A stretch of DNA of 52,257 nt from JANNWF01 sp038205755 (GTDB lineage: Bacteria > Pseudomonadota > Gammaproteobacteria > Xanthomonadales > Xanthomonadaceae): positions 1-52,257 of the forward strand of contig JBBRBN010000019.1 in the NCBI GenBank assembly GCA_038205755.1, in the 5' to 3' direction. The notes under the pieces are model-generated. The model ran no database searches. It had not been told where the DNA came from and was given only the letters and a program-made list of their open reading frames with translations. Made by a program: the position numbers and the translations under genes. Below are positions 7,816 to 17,057 of the stretch, piece after piece. Numbering within the stretch: the stretch's first letter is position 1; each line of letters starts with the position of its first letter.

Positions 7816-8433
7816 TCAGCCCAGATCCAGCGCCTGCCAGCCCTGACGGACAATGAGTGGCGTATCGCCCGTCAGGTCGACGATGGTCGTCGGTCCGGGC
7901 GGGCAGTCTTCGGCGTCGAGCATGAACCCGACGTCGCGCAGAGTCCGATCAGCGACGGCTTCTGCGTCATGGTTTTCAAACGGGTCGCCCGGCAGCGTCA
8001 GGCTGGTTGAAAGAAGCGGAGCTCCCAACGTGTCCAGCAGCGCGCGGGTGACTGGGTGATCCGGAATGCGACAGCCGATCGTTCGACGCTTGGCGAGCTT
8101 CAGCCGCTTTGGAAGTCCAGCACCTGGCGGAAGGATGAATGTCCGGGGGCCAGGAACCAGCGTCTTGATCAGCCGAAACGCCTGATCATCAAGTCGTGCG
8201 AGCGTTCCCACTTCGCTCAATCCGCGACAGAGTACGGTGAATGGATGACGATTGTCTAGTCGACGCATGCGGACGGCGCTGTCCTCGGCGTCGCGCGCGT
8301 CGAGCATCCAGGCCAGCAGATAACCGGCATCAGAAGGCAGGATCGCCAGCGCACCCGACGCCAGCCGCTCGGCCGCCTGCTTCAGCGGTCGCGGTGCGGG
8401 GTGGACGGGGTTGATGCGAATCCGCTCGGTCAT
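7816..8433 (-). CDS. yciO: YciO family protein (YrdC/Sua5 domain)
   Basis: 205 residues from ATG 8433 (MTERIRINPVHPAP); a longer frame to 8481 is not conserved in appearance. Sua5/YrdC-fold motifs include LASGALAILPSDAGYLL, RHPFTVLCRGLSEVG, LVPGPRTFILP, RRTIGCRIPDHPVTRALL and GAPLLSTSLT. YciO resembles TsaC, which makes threonylcarbamoyl-AMP for tRNA t6A, but E. coli YciO is not the main t6A enzyme and its role is unsettled. It heads the minus-strand cluster with scpA, scpB and rluB and is divergent from the yciI-like gene. Confidence 0.85.
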   Translation of the reverse strand: MTERIRINPVHPAPRPLKQAAERLASGALAILPSDAGYLLAWMLDARDAEDSAVRMRRLDNRHPFTVLCRGLSEVGTLARLDDQAFRLIKTLVPGPRTFILPPGAGLPKRLKLAKRRTIGCRIPDHPVTRALLDTLGAPLLSTSLTLPGDPFENHDAEAVADRTLRDVGFMLDAEDCPPGPTTIVDLTGDTPLIVRQGWQALDLG

Positions 8434-8543
8434 CAGGGAGTCCGTGGGCCGTCCGCTGCTGACGCCGGACGCGCGGCGCATGGCGGGGGGCGGGCAGGGC
8501 GCTTATGATGCCCGGCCCCGAGCCCGCCGAACACCCTTCCTTC

Positions 8544-8843
8544 ATGTGGTACGTGATTTTTGGCCGCGACGCGGCCGACAGCTTGCAGCGACGCCTCGCC
8601 GCACGTTCCGATCATCTGGCCCGCCTGCATGCGCTGCGCGATGCCGGACGCCTGCTGCTGGCTGGCCCGCTGCCCGCAATCGATTCGGAGGATCCCGGCC
8701 CGGCCGGATTCCTCGGCAGCCTGATTGTGGCTGAATTCGACTCGCTGCTGGCCGCGCGCGACTGGGCCGAGGCCGATCCGTACATGCAGACTGGCGTATA
8801 CAGCACGGTCGAGGTCATGCCGTTTCGAAAGGTGTTGCCATGA
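8544..8843 (+). CDS. YciI-like protein
   Basis: 99 residues from ATG 8544, matching the 98-residue E. coli YciI along its whole length (MWYVIFGRD, RSDHLARLHAL, GRLLLAGPLPAIDSEDPGPA, GSLIVAEFDSLLAARDWAEA, DPYMQTGVYSTVEVMPFRKV). An upstream ATG at 8505 would add 13 unrelated residues. YciI is a dimeric ferredoxin-like protein with a conserved His/Asp pair suspected of catalysis, but its reaction is unknown. It overlaps the bolA-like gene by ATGA, suggesting a small operon with bolA and the PPIase. Confidence 0.85.
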   Translation: MWYVIFGRDAADSLQRRLAARSDHLARLHALRDAGRLLLAGPLPAIDSEDPGPAGFLGSLIVAEFDSLLAARDWAEADPYMQTGVYSTVEVMPFRKVLP

Positions 8844-9127
8844 ACCGTATCGCACGCATCCGGACCGCGCTGGAAGCGGATCTGGCACCCATCGCGCTCG
8901 ACGTGGTGGACGAAAGCCACAAGCATGTGGGCCATGCTGGCGCCCGCGACGGACGTGGCCACTTTGCGCTCTCGGTGGTCAGCCCCGCGTTCATCGGGTT
9001 GAGCCTGCTGGCACGGCACCGCCGGGTCTACGCGGCGGTGGGTGACCTGATGCAGTCCGACATCCATGCCCTGTCCATTCAAGCGTTCGCGCCCGGTGAA
9101 GCCGGCGCCGAGGAGGTTCCAGCGTGA
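8840..9127 (+). CDS. BolA family protein
   Basis: 95 residues with the BolA signature: IRTALEADLAPIALDVVDES, then SHKHVGHAG and HFALSVVSPAFIGLSLLARHRRVYA, ending DIHALSIQAFAPGEA. BolA proteins pair with monothiol glutaredoxins in iron-sulfur trafficking and may act as transcription factors affecting cell shape. The histidine of the HxxHxxH-type segment expected for cluster sharing is visible in SHKHVGH. It overlaps both neighbours (ATGA upstream, GTGA downstream). Confidence 0.88.
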   Translation: MNRIARIRTALEADLAPIALDVVDESHKHVGHAGARDGRGHFALSVVSPAFIGLSLLARHRRVYAAVGDLMQSDIHALSIQAFAPGEAGAEEVPA

Positions 9128-9963
9128 TCCGTTTCCTTTTTGTTGCTGCCTCGCTGCTGTGGCTCGCCGCCTGTTCGTCATCGGGTAGCGGCGTGGATGC
9201 GAGCACGCAGGCGTTGGTTGCGCCGCCGGCGGGACCGCTGGTGGCCAGCGTCAACGGTGAGGCGCTGAGTGAGCCGCTGGTTTCGGCATTCGCTCGCGGT
9301 CGCGGGCTGGATCCAACCGATCCGGCCCAACGTCAGACGGCGTTGGAGGGGTTGATCGAATCCGTGCTGCTGGCGCAGGACAGCCTTGAGAAGGGCTTGG
9401 CCAGCGGCAGCGAGGCACAGGCTGAAGCGAGTCTGCTGCGGGTCCAGTACCTCGCCAATCGGGCCGTGCTCGACTACCAGGGAAAGCTCGATGTGAGCGA
9501 TGGCAAGGTGCTCGAGTACTACCAGCAGGAGGCCCAGCGCGCCGGTCTGACCGAGTGGCGCCTGGAGCACATCCTGCTCGCCGATGAGGCAACCGCTCGC
9601 GAAGTCGCGCAGCGGGCGTCCGTCGAAGGCGCCGATTTCGCGGCGCTGATGGCGGAATACAGCGCGGTTGCCAAGCAGGCCAAGGCCCTCGACTGGGCGA
9701 TTCCGACCCGTCTGCCGCCGGAGTTGGCCGAGGTTGCCGCGCAGCTTCCGGATGGCATGGTGGCGCCGGCGCCAATCCAGACCGCTTTCGGATGGCACGT
9801 TCTGCGCCGGGCCGAATCCCGGCCGTTTATTCCGCCGGCGTTCGATACGGTCAAGGAAGCCGCGCGCGCCCAGCTCGGTGAGCGCGCACTCAAGGACTAC
9901 ATCGCCGGCCTGCGATCCAAGGGCGAGGTGGCGGTGAGCGCCGGTTCGCCCAGCGCCAACTGA
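9124..9963 (+). CDS. Lipoprotein peptidyl-prolyl cis-trans isomerase (parvulin, PpiC/SurA type)
   Basis: 279 residues from a GTG that overlaps the bolA stop. A lipoprotein signal (MIRFLFVAASLLWLAAC) gives lipidated C17. A SurA-N-like chaperone helix region spans about 35-130 (VNGEALSEPLVSAFARGRG), followed by a parvulin domain at about 130-235 (LEHILLADEATA, FAALMAEYS, AIPTRLPPEL, VAPAPIQTAFGWHVLRRAE). Such proteins assist folding of outer-membrane proteins in the periplasm. It lies eight bases before smc, so co-transcription with smc is likely, although the functions differ. Confidence 0.87.
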   Translation: MIRFLFVAASLLWLAACSSSGSGVDASTQALVAPPAGPLVASVNGEALSEPLVSAFARGRGLDPTDPAQRQTALEGLIESVLLAQDSLEKGLASGSEAQAEASLLRVQYLANRAVLDYQGKLDVSDGKVLEYYQQEAQRAGLTEWRLEHILLADEATAREVAQRASVEGADFAALMAEYSAVAKQAKALDWAIPTRLPPELAEVAAQLPDGMVAPAPIQTAFGWHVLRRAESRPFIPPAFDTVKEAARAQLGERALKDYIAGLRSKGEVAVSAGSPSAN

Positions 9964-9971
9964 GAGCGTCC

Positions 9972-12900
9972 ATGCGCCTGACTTCGATCAAGCTCGCGGG
10001 TTTCAAGTCGTTCGTCGACCCGACCACGCTCAACCTGCCGACCAACATGACCGCGGTGGTTGGTCCCAACGGCTGCGGCAAATCCAACATCATCGACGCC
10101 GTGCGCTGGGTGATGGGCGAAAGCTCGGCGTCGCGCCTGCGCGGCGACCACCTTACCGACGTGATCTTCTCCGGTTCGGCGTCGCGCAAGCCGGTCGGTC
10201 AGGCGACGGTTGAGCTGATTTTCGACAACAGCGATGGCGTGGTGGTGGGCGAATTCGCCCGCTTCAACGAGATTTCGGTCAAGCGGCTGGTGGCGCTCGA
10301 CGGGACCTCCGCGTACTACCTCAACGGTGGCCGCTGCCGCCGGCGCGACATCACCGATCTGTTCTTGGGCACCGGCCTTGGGCCGCGCAGTTACTCGATC
10401 ATCGAGCAGGGCATGATCAGCCAGATCATCGAGGCGCGGCCCGAGGATTTGCGGGTGTTCCTGGAGGAGGCGGCCGGCATCTCCAAGTACAAGGAGCGGC
10501 GCAAGGAGACCGAGTCGCGGATCAAGCACACGCGCGAGAATCTGGATCGTCTGAACGACGTGCGGGACGAAGTTGCCAAGCAGCTCGAGCACCTCAAGCG
10601 ACAGGCCCGCCAAGCCGAGCAATACCAGCAGCTGAGAGCCGACCAGCGGCAGACCGACGGGCAGCTGAAGGCGCTCCAGTATCGTGCGGTGGAGGTGACG
10701 CTGACCGCCCAACGCGAAGCGCTGACTGCGGGTGAAGGGCGGCTGGAGGCGGTCATCGCCGAACAGCGTGCCGCCGAGGCGCAGATTGAGCTGTGCCGGG
10801 TGCAGCAGGGCGAGGCGCAGCTGCGTCTCAACCACACGCAGGCCGAAAGCTACCGGATTGGCGGCGAGATCGCCCGCATCGAGCAGCAGATCCAGCACCA
10901 GCGCGAACTCTCGCAGCGGCTGGAGCGCGCCCGCGACGAGGCACGCGGCTCGCTGGCGCAGCTGGAAGGTCACCAGCGCGGCGACCAAGCGCAGGTCAAC
11001 GAGCTCGGCGCGTCGCTGGCTACCGCCGAGCCGCTGCTGCAAAGCCTGCACGGCGACGAGCAGGGCAGGCTGGAGGCGCTGCGCAAGGCCGAGGCGGCGC
11101 TGGTCGACTGGCAGGCCGAATGGGACGCGCACACGCGCATCCAGGCCGAGGCGGGACGCGCTGCCGATGTCGGTCGCGCCCGCATCGAGCTGCTCGAACG
11201 GCAGTCGCTGGATGCGGATCGCCGTCAGCAGGCGCTCAGCGCCGAGCTGGCGGCGCTCGACATTGATGCGCTGCAGGCGGCGCTGCAGCGGCTGCAGGAT
11301 GAGCACACCGCGGGCCGCGCTGGACTGGACGCACTTGGCGACGCGCTGGAGCAGCGCAAGCAGTCCGTCACTGCCGTGCTGGAGCAGCAGCGCGCGCGGC
11401 AGGCGGATCTCGCCGACTGCCGCAAGTCGGTGCAGGTTGCGCGCGGTCGGCTCGGCGCGCTGGAAGCGCTGCAGCACGCGGCGCTGGGTCAGGAGAAAGG
11501 CGCCGGCGTCGAGTGGCTGCGGCAGCAGGGACTCGAGCGTTCGCCCAGGCTGGGCGAGGTGCTGGAGGTGGAAGCCGGCTGGGAAGCCGCAGTCGAAACC
11601 GTGCTGGGCGCGTTGCTTGAGGCGGTGACGGTCGCGGCTCCGGTCGATTGGCTGGACGCTGCCGCGGCGCTGCGTGCAGGCCGGCTGGCGCTGGTCGCGA
11701 GCGCAACGGACGATGCCATGGAGGTGCCGGAAGGCTCGCTGGCGGCTCGCGTCGGTGGACCCGCAGCGGTGCGCCGCGTGCTGGCCGGTATTGACGCCCT
11801 GGAGTCCATCGATGCCGCACGCACCGCGCTGGCCGGCCCCTCGCAGCGACCTGGAATTGTCCGCAGCGGTGAGTGGGTGGGGCCGGGCTGGCTGCGCCTG
11901 ATCCGTTCCGGCGAGGCGCAGCAGGGTGCGTTGGCGCGTGAGCGGGAAATTGTGGCGCTGCGGCAGGAGATCGAACGACTGGCCCAGCGTGAGGCCGAAC
12001 TCAACGCCGCGCTGGCCAGCCTGCGCTCGCAGCTGCTGGAGTGCGAGCAGCTGCGGGAGGACGCCCAGCGGGCGCTGTATCTGGCGCATCGCAGCGTGTC
12101 GGAGCTGGCGGGCCAGCTGCAGGGTCAGCAGGGCAAGCTGGAGTCGGCGCAGGCGCGTCGCAAGGCTATCGATGCGGAGCTCACGCAGCTGGCAACGACC
12201 GCGCGGTCAGCTCAGGAGGGCGCGCGCGACGCGCGCGTAGCGCTCGAACAGGCGCTGGAGCGGATGACTGAGCAGGAAGCCGAGCGGCAGCGTCTGGACA
12301 GCGCGCGCCGCGGCTTGCTGGACGGCCGCGAGCTGGCGCGCGCCGCTGCGCGGGAATCCCGCGACGCCGGTCATCAGCTGGCGCTGCAGGTGGAATCACA
12401 GAAGGCGCGCCTGCAGTCACTGACCGAGTCGCTGGCGCGCATGGCGCAGCAGCGGCTGCAGCTGGAGCAGCGCCAGACCGAGCTGGATGCGCAGCTGGCC
12501 GGTGGCGATGCACCGATCCGCGAGCTCGAGGCAAGCCGCCAGACCGCCCTCGATCAGCGGGTTCTGGCCGAAAAGGATCTCGCGACCGCGCGCTCCGGGC
12601 TGGAGGGCGTCGAGGCCGAGCTGCGGCGCTTCGAGCAGCAGCGGCAGCGGGCCGATCAGCAGGGGCTGGCGCTGCGTGATCAGCTGCAGCGACAGCGCCT
12701 TGCCGAACAGGCCGAGGCGCTGCGCGCGCAGAGTCTGATCAATGCCATCAGTGCGGCCGAACTGGCTCTTGATGCGCTGCTGGCCGGACTGCCCGACGAT
12801 GCCAGCATCGAGCGCTGGCAGCAGACTTTGGGCGAGCTCGAAGTGCGCATCCGCAGGCTCGAGCCGGTCAACCTGGCCGCCATCCAGGAGTATGGCGAAC

Positions 12901-13475
12901 AGGCCCAGCGCAAGGACTATCTGGACGCCCAGCACACCGACCTCAGCACCGCGCTGGAAACGCTCGAAGATGCGATCCGCAAGATTGACCGCGAGACCCG
13001 CGGTCGCTTCAAGGACACCTTTGACCGCGTCAACAGCGGCGTCCAGGAGCTGTATCCGCGGCTGTTTGGAGGCGGCCACGCCTATCTGGAGCTGACCGGC
13101 GAGGACCTGCTCGACACTGGCGTTGCGATCATGGCGCGCCCGCCCGGCAAGCGGGTGTCGAACATTTCGCTGCTGTCTGGCGGCGAAAAGGCGCTCACCG
13201 CGGTTGCACTGGTGTTTGCCATTTTCCGCCTCAATCCTGCCCCGTTCTGCCTGCTGGATGAGGTCGACGCGCCGCTGGATGAGGCCAACGTGGCTCGCTT
13301 CTGTGCGATGGTTCGCGAGATGAGCGAGAAGGTGCAGTTTCTGTTCGTCACCCACAACAAGGCGACCATGGAAGCCGCGCAACACCTGGCCGGCGTCACC
13401 ATGCGCGAGCCGGGCGTGTCGCGGCTGGTGTCGGTGGATCTGGCGGAGGCAACCCGTCTCGCCGGGGCGGCGTGA
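9972..13475 (+). CDS. smc: Chromosome partition protein Smc
   Basis: 1167 residues, the full SMC layout: N-terminal Walker A GPNGCGKSN (31-39), a long coiled coil rich in Gln/Glu/Ala/Arg, a hinge at about 505-630 (SPRLGEVLEVEAGWEAAVE, PGIVRSGEWVGPGWLRL), a return coil, and a C-terminal head with signature LLSGGEKALTA (from 1067) and Walker B CLLDEVDAPLDEAN (D1096). With ScpA and ScpB it forms the loop-extruding condensin; both partners are encoded within 3.2 kb on the opposite strand. Possessing SMC-ScpAB rather than MukBEF fits Xanthomonadales. The ribosome-binding site is weak, suggesting coupling to the PPIase gene. Confidence 0.97.
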   Translation: MRLTSIKLAGFKSFVDPTTLNLPTNMTAVVGPNGCGKSNIIDAVRWVMGESSASRLRGDHLTDVIFSGSASRKPVGQATVELIFDNSDGVVVGEFARFNEISVKRLVALDGTSAYYLNGGRCRRRDITDLFLGTGLGPRSYSIIEQGMISQIIEARPEDLRVFLEEAAGISKYKERRKETESRIKHTRENLDRLNDVRDEVAKQLEHLKRQARQAEQYQQLRADQRQTDGQLKALQYRAVEVTLTAQREALTAGEGRLEAVIAEQRAAEAQIELCRVQQGEAQLRLNHTQAESYRIGGEIARIEQQIQHQRELSQRLERARDEARGSLAQLEGHQRGDQAQVNELGASLATAEPLLQSLHGDEQGRLEALRKAEAALVDWQAEWDAHTRIQAEAGRAADVGRARIELLERQSLDADRRQQALSAELAALDIDALQAALQRLQDEHTAGRAGLDALGDALEQRKQSVTAVLEQQRARQADLADCRKSVQVARGRLGALEALQHAALGQEKGAGVEWLRQQGLERSPRLGEVLEVEAGWEAAVETVLGALLEAVTVAAPVDWLDAAAALRAGRLALVASATDDAMEVPEGSLAARVGGPAAVRRVLAGIDALESIDAARTALAGPSQRPGIVRSGEWVGPGWLRLIRSGEAQQGALAREREIVALRQEIERLAQREAELNAALASLRSQLLECEQLREDAQRALYLAHRSVSELAGQLQGQQGKLESAQARRKAIDAELTQLATTARSAQEGARDARVALEQALERMTEQEAERQRLDSARRGLLDGRELARAAARESRDAGHQLALQVESQKARLQSLTESLARMAQQRLQLEQRQTELDAQLAGGDAPIRELEASRQTALDQRVLAEKDLATARSGLEGVEAELRRFEQQRQRADQQGLALRDQLQRQRLAEQAEALRAQSLINAISAAELALDALLAGLPDDASIERWQQTLGELEVRIRRLEPVNLAAIQEYGEQAQRKDYLDAQHTDLSTALETLEDAIRKIDRETRGRFKDTFDRVNSGVQELYPRLFGGGHAYLELTGEDLLDTGVAIMARPPGKRVSNISLLSGGEKALTAVALVFAIFRLNPAPFCLLDEVDAPLDEANVARFCAMVREMSEKVQFLFVTHNKATMEAAQHLAGVTMREPGVSRLVSVDLAEATRLAGAA

Positions 13476-13503
13476 CGGCGAACGCGCACCGCTGGCAACT
13501 AGC

Positions 13504-13661
13504 AGCCTGTCAGACTTAGGTCGGCCGGGCTGCAAATCCGTCTGCGTGGTCCATATTTCCGCCAATCTTTGGCCCATAGCCCTGCTGTGGGCCTGCAAAT
13601 CGTCGAAAATCTGTCCTCACGCAGCCGAATTTTCGCCTCGACCACCTAAGCCCGACAGGCT
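13504..13661. mobile_element. MITE-like element A, flanked by a 6-bp direct repeat
   Basis: The left end AGCCTGTCAGACTTAGGTCG and the right end (minus strand AGCCTGTCGGGCTTAGGTGG) are imperfect terminal inverted repeats of about 20 bp bounding 158 bp. An internal GGCCCA/TGGGCC stem lies at 13571-13593. ACTAGC flanks it on both sides (13498-13503 and 13662-13667), as expected for a target duplication. No coding sequence is evident inside. The right-hand duplication coincides with the first bases of element B, so A appears to have landed in the tip of B. Confidence 0.72.
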
Positions 13662-13664
13662 ACT

Positions 13665-13822
13665 AGCCCGCATGTTTCATCAATTCGCGCGATGGCAGCG
13701 CAGGATAGTGTTCGCACAAGGAACTACCGAAGGAGCGTCGTATCGGGCCATACGACCGACTGAGGTAGTTCCTTGCGCGGTCAAGAGACAAGCGAGGGCG
13801 TGTGAGATTCATGAAATAGGCT
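13665..13822 (+). mobile_element. MITE-like element B, copy 1 (full palindromic form)
   Basis: The left end AGCCCGCATGTTTCAT and the right end (minus strand AGCCTATTTCATGAAT) are terminal inverted repeats. The interior folds on itself: AAGGAACTACC at 13718-13728 pairs with 13764-13774, and GTCGTAT at 13737-13743 pairs with ATACGAC at 13750-13756. Copy 2 at 23352-23514 is the same element inverted, and a shortened copy lies at 41203-41281. No coding capacity is evident. Together with element A it fills most of the 444-bp gap between smc and zipA. Confidence 0.78.
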
Positions 13823-13919
13823 TGCTAGCGCAGACGAGGCGATTCCCGCCTGTCTCAAGCGCCGCTTGCCCTCACTACAACAACTTACAGCCACGTCCCG
13901 GTGGCAGGATAATGTGCCG

Positions 13920-14654
13920 ATGGACGTAAGCTGGAATCCGATGATCGCGGCGCTGGTGGCGCTAGCCGGGGCGATCCTGCTGGGTGTGATTTATCTGTTC
14001 GGTCGTCCGCGCAGGCCCGATCAAGGTCGACGCCTGCTTGGCCGTGCCGCCAGCCCGCGCCGTGAGCCGTCGCTGGGCGAGAACGGCGAGCCGCTGTCGG
14101 CCGAGGCGATTGCAGCCGAGCTCTCCGCGCTGGAGCGCGCACTGAGTGGTGATCCGGATGCACTGGCTACCGAAAGCCCCGCGCGGGGTTCGGCGCCGCC
14201 CACCGACTTCGAAAAGATCGTCAGCCTGCACGTGGCGGCCCGCGAGGGCGAGATGATCCAGGGTGCCGACCTGGTGGTGGCGGCGGAGAAGGTGGGTCTG
14301 GTGTTTGGCGCGATGAGTATTTTCCATCGCAGCGTAGACGGCCGTCCGAGCCTGGCGCCGATTTTCAGCGTGGCCAACATGGTCAAGCCTGGCACGTTTG
14401 ATCTGCGCGATCTGGATAAGCTGGAGACGCCCGGCATCAGCTTCTTCATGGCCCTGCCGGGGCCGCTCACCGGGCTCGACGCGTGGGATTCAATGCTGCC
14501 TGCGGCGCAGCGGATCGCCGAACTGCTCAACGCCGTGGTGCTCGACGATCAGCGCAATGGCCTCGGCCGGCAGCGGATCGCCCATCTGCGTGACGAACTG
14601 CGTGCGTTCGACCGCACGCAGGAGCAGCAGACCATCGGCAAGTCCTGGCGTTAG
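13920..14654 (+). CDS. zipA: Cell division protein ZipA
   Basis: 244 residues from ATG 13920. A single N-terminal membrane anchor (residues 8-28, MIAALVALAGAILLGVIYLF) is followed by a charged linker and the ZipA FtsZ-binding domain at about 98-240 (KIVSLHVAAREGEMIQGADL, FGAMSIFHR, PIFSVANMVKPGTFDL, LETPGISFFMALPGPL). ZipA tethers FtsZ to the inner membrane at the division septum; it is restricted to gammaproteobacteria, which supports the taxonomic placement. The linker is shorter than in E. coli (328 residues). ligA follows 20 bases later, the usual zipA-ligA order. Confidence 0.93.
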   Translation: MDVSWNPMIAALVALAGAILLGVIYLFGRPRRPDQGRRLLGRAASPRREPSLGENGEPLSAEAIAAELSALERALSGDPDALATESPARGSAPPTDFEKIVSLHVAAREGEMIQGADLVVAAEKVGLVFGAMSIFHRSVDGRPSLAPIFSVANMVKPGTFDLRDLDKLETPGISFFMALPGPLTGLDAWDSMLPAAQRIAELLNAVVLDDQRNGLGRQRIAHLRDELRAFDRTQEQQTIGKSWR

Positions 14655-14674
14655 ACGAAGACCGGTCGGCTCGC

Positions 14675-17005
14675 ATGGATACGTCCGCCATCCAGCGCGC
14701 CGCCGAGCTGCGGCGGCTGCTCGACGAAGCCAATCATCGCTATCACGTGCTCGACGATGCGAGCCTGCCGGACGCCGACTACGACCGCCTGTTTGGCGAG
14801 CTGCAGGCGCTGGAGGAGCGGTTTCCTGAGCTGCAGGCGCCGGATTCGCCCACCCAACGCATAGGCGCGACCGCATCAAGGGGGTTTGCCGAGGTGCGCC
14901 ACGCGCTGCCGATGCTGTCGCTGGCCAACGCCTTTGCGGAGGCGGATGTGTACGAATTTGTCGCGCGGATCGTCCGCGAGACTGAAGACGCGGCGCCGCT
15001 GTTCTCCGTCGAGCCCAAGCTGGATGGCCTCGCGATCAGCCTCCGCTACGAGAGCGGCGTGTTCGTGCAGGGCGCGACGCGCGGTGACGGCGCCAGCGGC
15101 GAGGATGTCAGCGCCAATTTGCGCACCGTTCACGCCATTCCTCTGCGCCTGCGTGGTGCCGCACCGCCGCTGCTTGAAGTGCGCGGCGAGGTCTACATGC
15201 CGCGCGCCGGATTCGAGCGCTATAACGATCGGGCGCGCGCCCACGGTGAAAAAGTGCTCGCCAATCCGCGCAACGGCGCGGCTGGCTCGCTGCGCCAGCT
15301 CGATCCGGCGGTAACCCGACGCCGGCCCTTGAGTTGCTTCGTCTATGCGCTGGGCGCGGTGCAAGGCTGGCAGGTGCCGGCGCGCCACTCTGACGTGCTC
15401 GCGGCGCTGCGCGAGTTCGGCCTGCCGGTGTGTCCGCTCAACGCCATTGCGTCTGGCGTCGAGGGCCTGCTTGAGTACTTCGCGACAATCGGCGCACAGC
15501 GCGACAATCTGCCCTTTGACATCGACGGTGTGGTCTACAAGCTGGATCGACTTGATCAGCAGCAGGCGATGGGCTTTGTTTCACGCGCTCCGCGCTGGGC
15601 CATTGCCCACAAGTATCCAGCGCAGGAGCAGCTGACCACGGTCGAAGCCATCGACGTGCAGGTGGGTCGCACCGGCGCGATCACGCCGGTCGCGCGATTG
15701 GCGCCGGTGCAGGTGGCCGGTGTGGTCGTGACCAACGCGACCCTCCACAACGCCGACCAGATCGAGCGACTCGACGTGCGGGTTGGCGATACCGTGATCG
15801 TCCGTCGGGCCGGCGATGTCATCCCCGAAGTGGCGCGCGTGCTGGTTGAGCGTCGGCCTGCGGGCACGTCGGCGTGGGCCTTGCCCCTTTCTTGTCCGGA
15901 ATGCGGCTCGCGGGTGGTGCGGGCCGAGGGCGAGTCGGTGGCGCGCTGCAGCGGCGGTCTATTCTGCCCGGCTCAGCGCAAGGAAGCCGTGCGCCATTTC
16001 GCCTCACGGCGGGCGATGGACATCGAGGGGCTGGGTGATCGCATCTGCGAGGATCTCGTTGACCTTGGCTATGCCGATACCGTTGCCGATCTCTATCGAC
16101 TCGATGTGGCCACGCTGCAGGCGATGCGTGCTCGCGCGCAGGCGCGCGACGGAACCGCGCCGGAGTCGCTGAAACAGGGCAAGGTAGCCAGCCGCTGGGC
16201 GGAGAATCTGGTCGCAGCGATTGCCGCGACCCGCGTGTGCAGGCTGGAGCGACTGCTGTTCGCACTGGGCATCCTGCAGATCGGCGAGGAAACCGCCAAG
16301 CTGCTGACACGCGCTTTCGGCAGCCTTGTGCAAGTCCGGCAGGCCGACGCGCTGCTGCTGCTGGCGATCCCGGATGTCGGTCCCAAGGTCGCGCAGTCGG
16401 TGGCGGCTTTTTTTGCCCAGGCGCACAACGCGGATGTTATCGATGCGCTGCTGGCGCAGGGACTGGACGTCTCGTCGTCGCCACCCGATCCGTCGTTCGC
16501 TGCGTCGCTGACGCTGGCGGCGCTGCTGCGGGCGGCGAAATCGCTGGGCGCGCCGCTGGATCGGATTGGCGAGACCTCGCTGGGTCGGCTTGGCGAGCGT
16601 TTCGTTGACATCGAGGGCTTGAGTCTGGCCAGCGGATACGATGCCGACAGCGCCGCCATCGCGACGCTGCAAGCACTGCTCGCCGATCCGCACTGGGGCC
16701 CGCGGCTGCAGGCGGCCGACGCGCAGCGCCAGGCACTGCAGGCAGCGGCACCGCAGGCGCAGCAGACCGACCTGCCGCTGGCCGGTCAGGTGTTCGTGCT
16801 GACCGGGAGTCTGGCAAGCCTGAGTCGCGATGAAGCAAAGCTGCGACTTGAAACGCTTGGCGCCAAGGTTTCCGGCAGCGTGTCCAAAAAGACCAGCGTT
16901 GTGGTCGCCGGCGAAGCGGCCGGATCGAAACTCGAAAAGGCCAATGAGCTTGGCGTCGCGGTGTGGGACGAGGCCCAACTGCTGGCGCTGCTGGCTTTGC
17001 GGTGA
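14675..17005 (+). CDS. ligA: NAD-dependent DNA ligase LigA
   Basis: 776 residues. Domain Ia appears as HRYHVLDDASLPDADYDRLF, and the adenylated lysine as K115 in EPKLDGLAISLRY. OB-fold, zinc finger (CPECGSR then ARCSGGLFCPAQRKE), helix-hairpin-helix and a C-terminal BRCT domain (VFVLTGSLASLSRDEAKLRLETLG in part) follow. LigA seals nicks in replication and repair using NAD. It is about 100 residues longer than E. coli LigA; the extra length lies between the helix-hairpin-helix part and BRCT (roughly 590-680), with a PPDPSFAASLTLAALLRAAK stretch. Long LigA proteins are known in xanthomonads. Confidence 0.96.
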   Translation: MDTSAIQRAAELRRLLDEANHRYHVLDDASLPDADYDRLFGELQALEERFPELQAPDSPTQRIGATASRGFAEVRHALPMLSLANAFAEADVYEFVARIVRETEDAAPLFSVEPKLDGLAISLRYESGVFVQGATRGDGASGEDVSANLRTVHAIPLRLRGAAPPLLEVRGEVYMPRAGFERYNDRARAHGEKVLANPRNGAAGSLRQLDPAVTRRRPLSCFVYALGAVQGWQVPARHSDVLAALREFGLPVCPLNAIASGVEGLLEYFATIGAQRDNLPFDIDGVVYKLDRLDQQQAMGFVSRAPRWAIAHKYPAQEQLTTVEAIDVQVGRTGAITPVARLAPVQVAGVVVTNATLHNADQIERLDVRVGDTVIVRRAGDVIPEVARVLVERRPAGTSAWALPLSCPECGSRVVRAEGESVARCSGGLFCPAQRKEAVRHFASRRAMDIEGLGDRICEDLVDLGYADTVADLYRLDVATLQAMRARAQARDGTAPESLKQGKVASRWAENLVAAIAATRVCRLERLLFALGILQIGEETAKLLTRAFGSLVQVRQADALLLLAIPDVGPKVAQSVAAFFAQAHNADVIDALLAQGLDVSSSPPDPSFAASLTLAALLRAAKSLGAPLDRIGETSLGRLGERFVDIEGLSLASGYDADSAAIATLQALLADPHWGPRLQAADAQRQALQAAAPQAQQTDLPLAGQVFVLTGSLASLSRDEAKLRLETLGAKVSGSVSKKTSVVVAGEAAGSKLEKANELGVAVWDEAQLLALLALR

Positions 17006-17057
17006 CCGTCCAGCAACCGCCGGTCGAAGGCGCTGCGCAGCGCCCACTGCGCGGCGC

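Noticed and set aside
9897..12089. Long minus-strand reading frame (730 codons) opposite smc
   Set aside because: High-GC shadow of the smc coding strand; the plus strand has full SMC motifs and the minus translation has no recognisable domain. The same applies to long frames opposite gyrA (31065-32759), msbA (47786-49726) and rluB (4617-5963).
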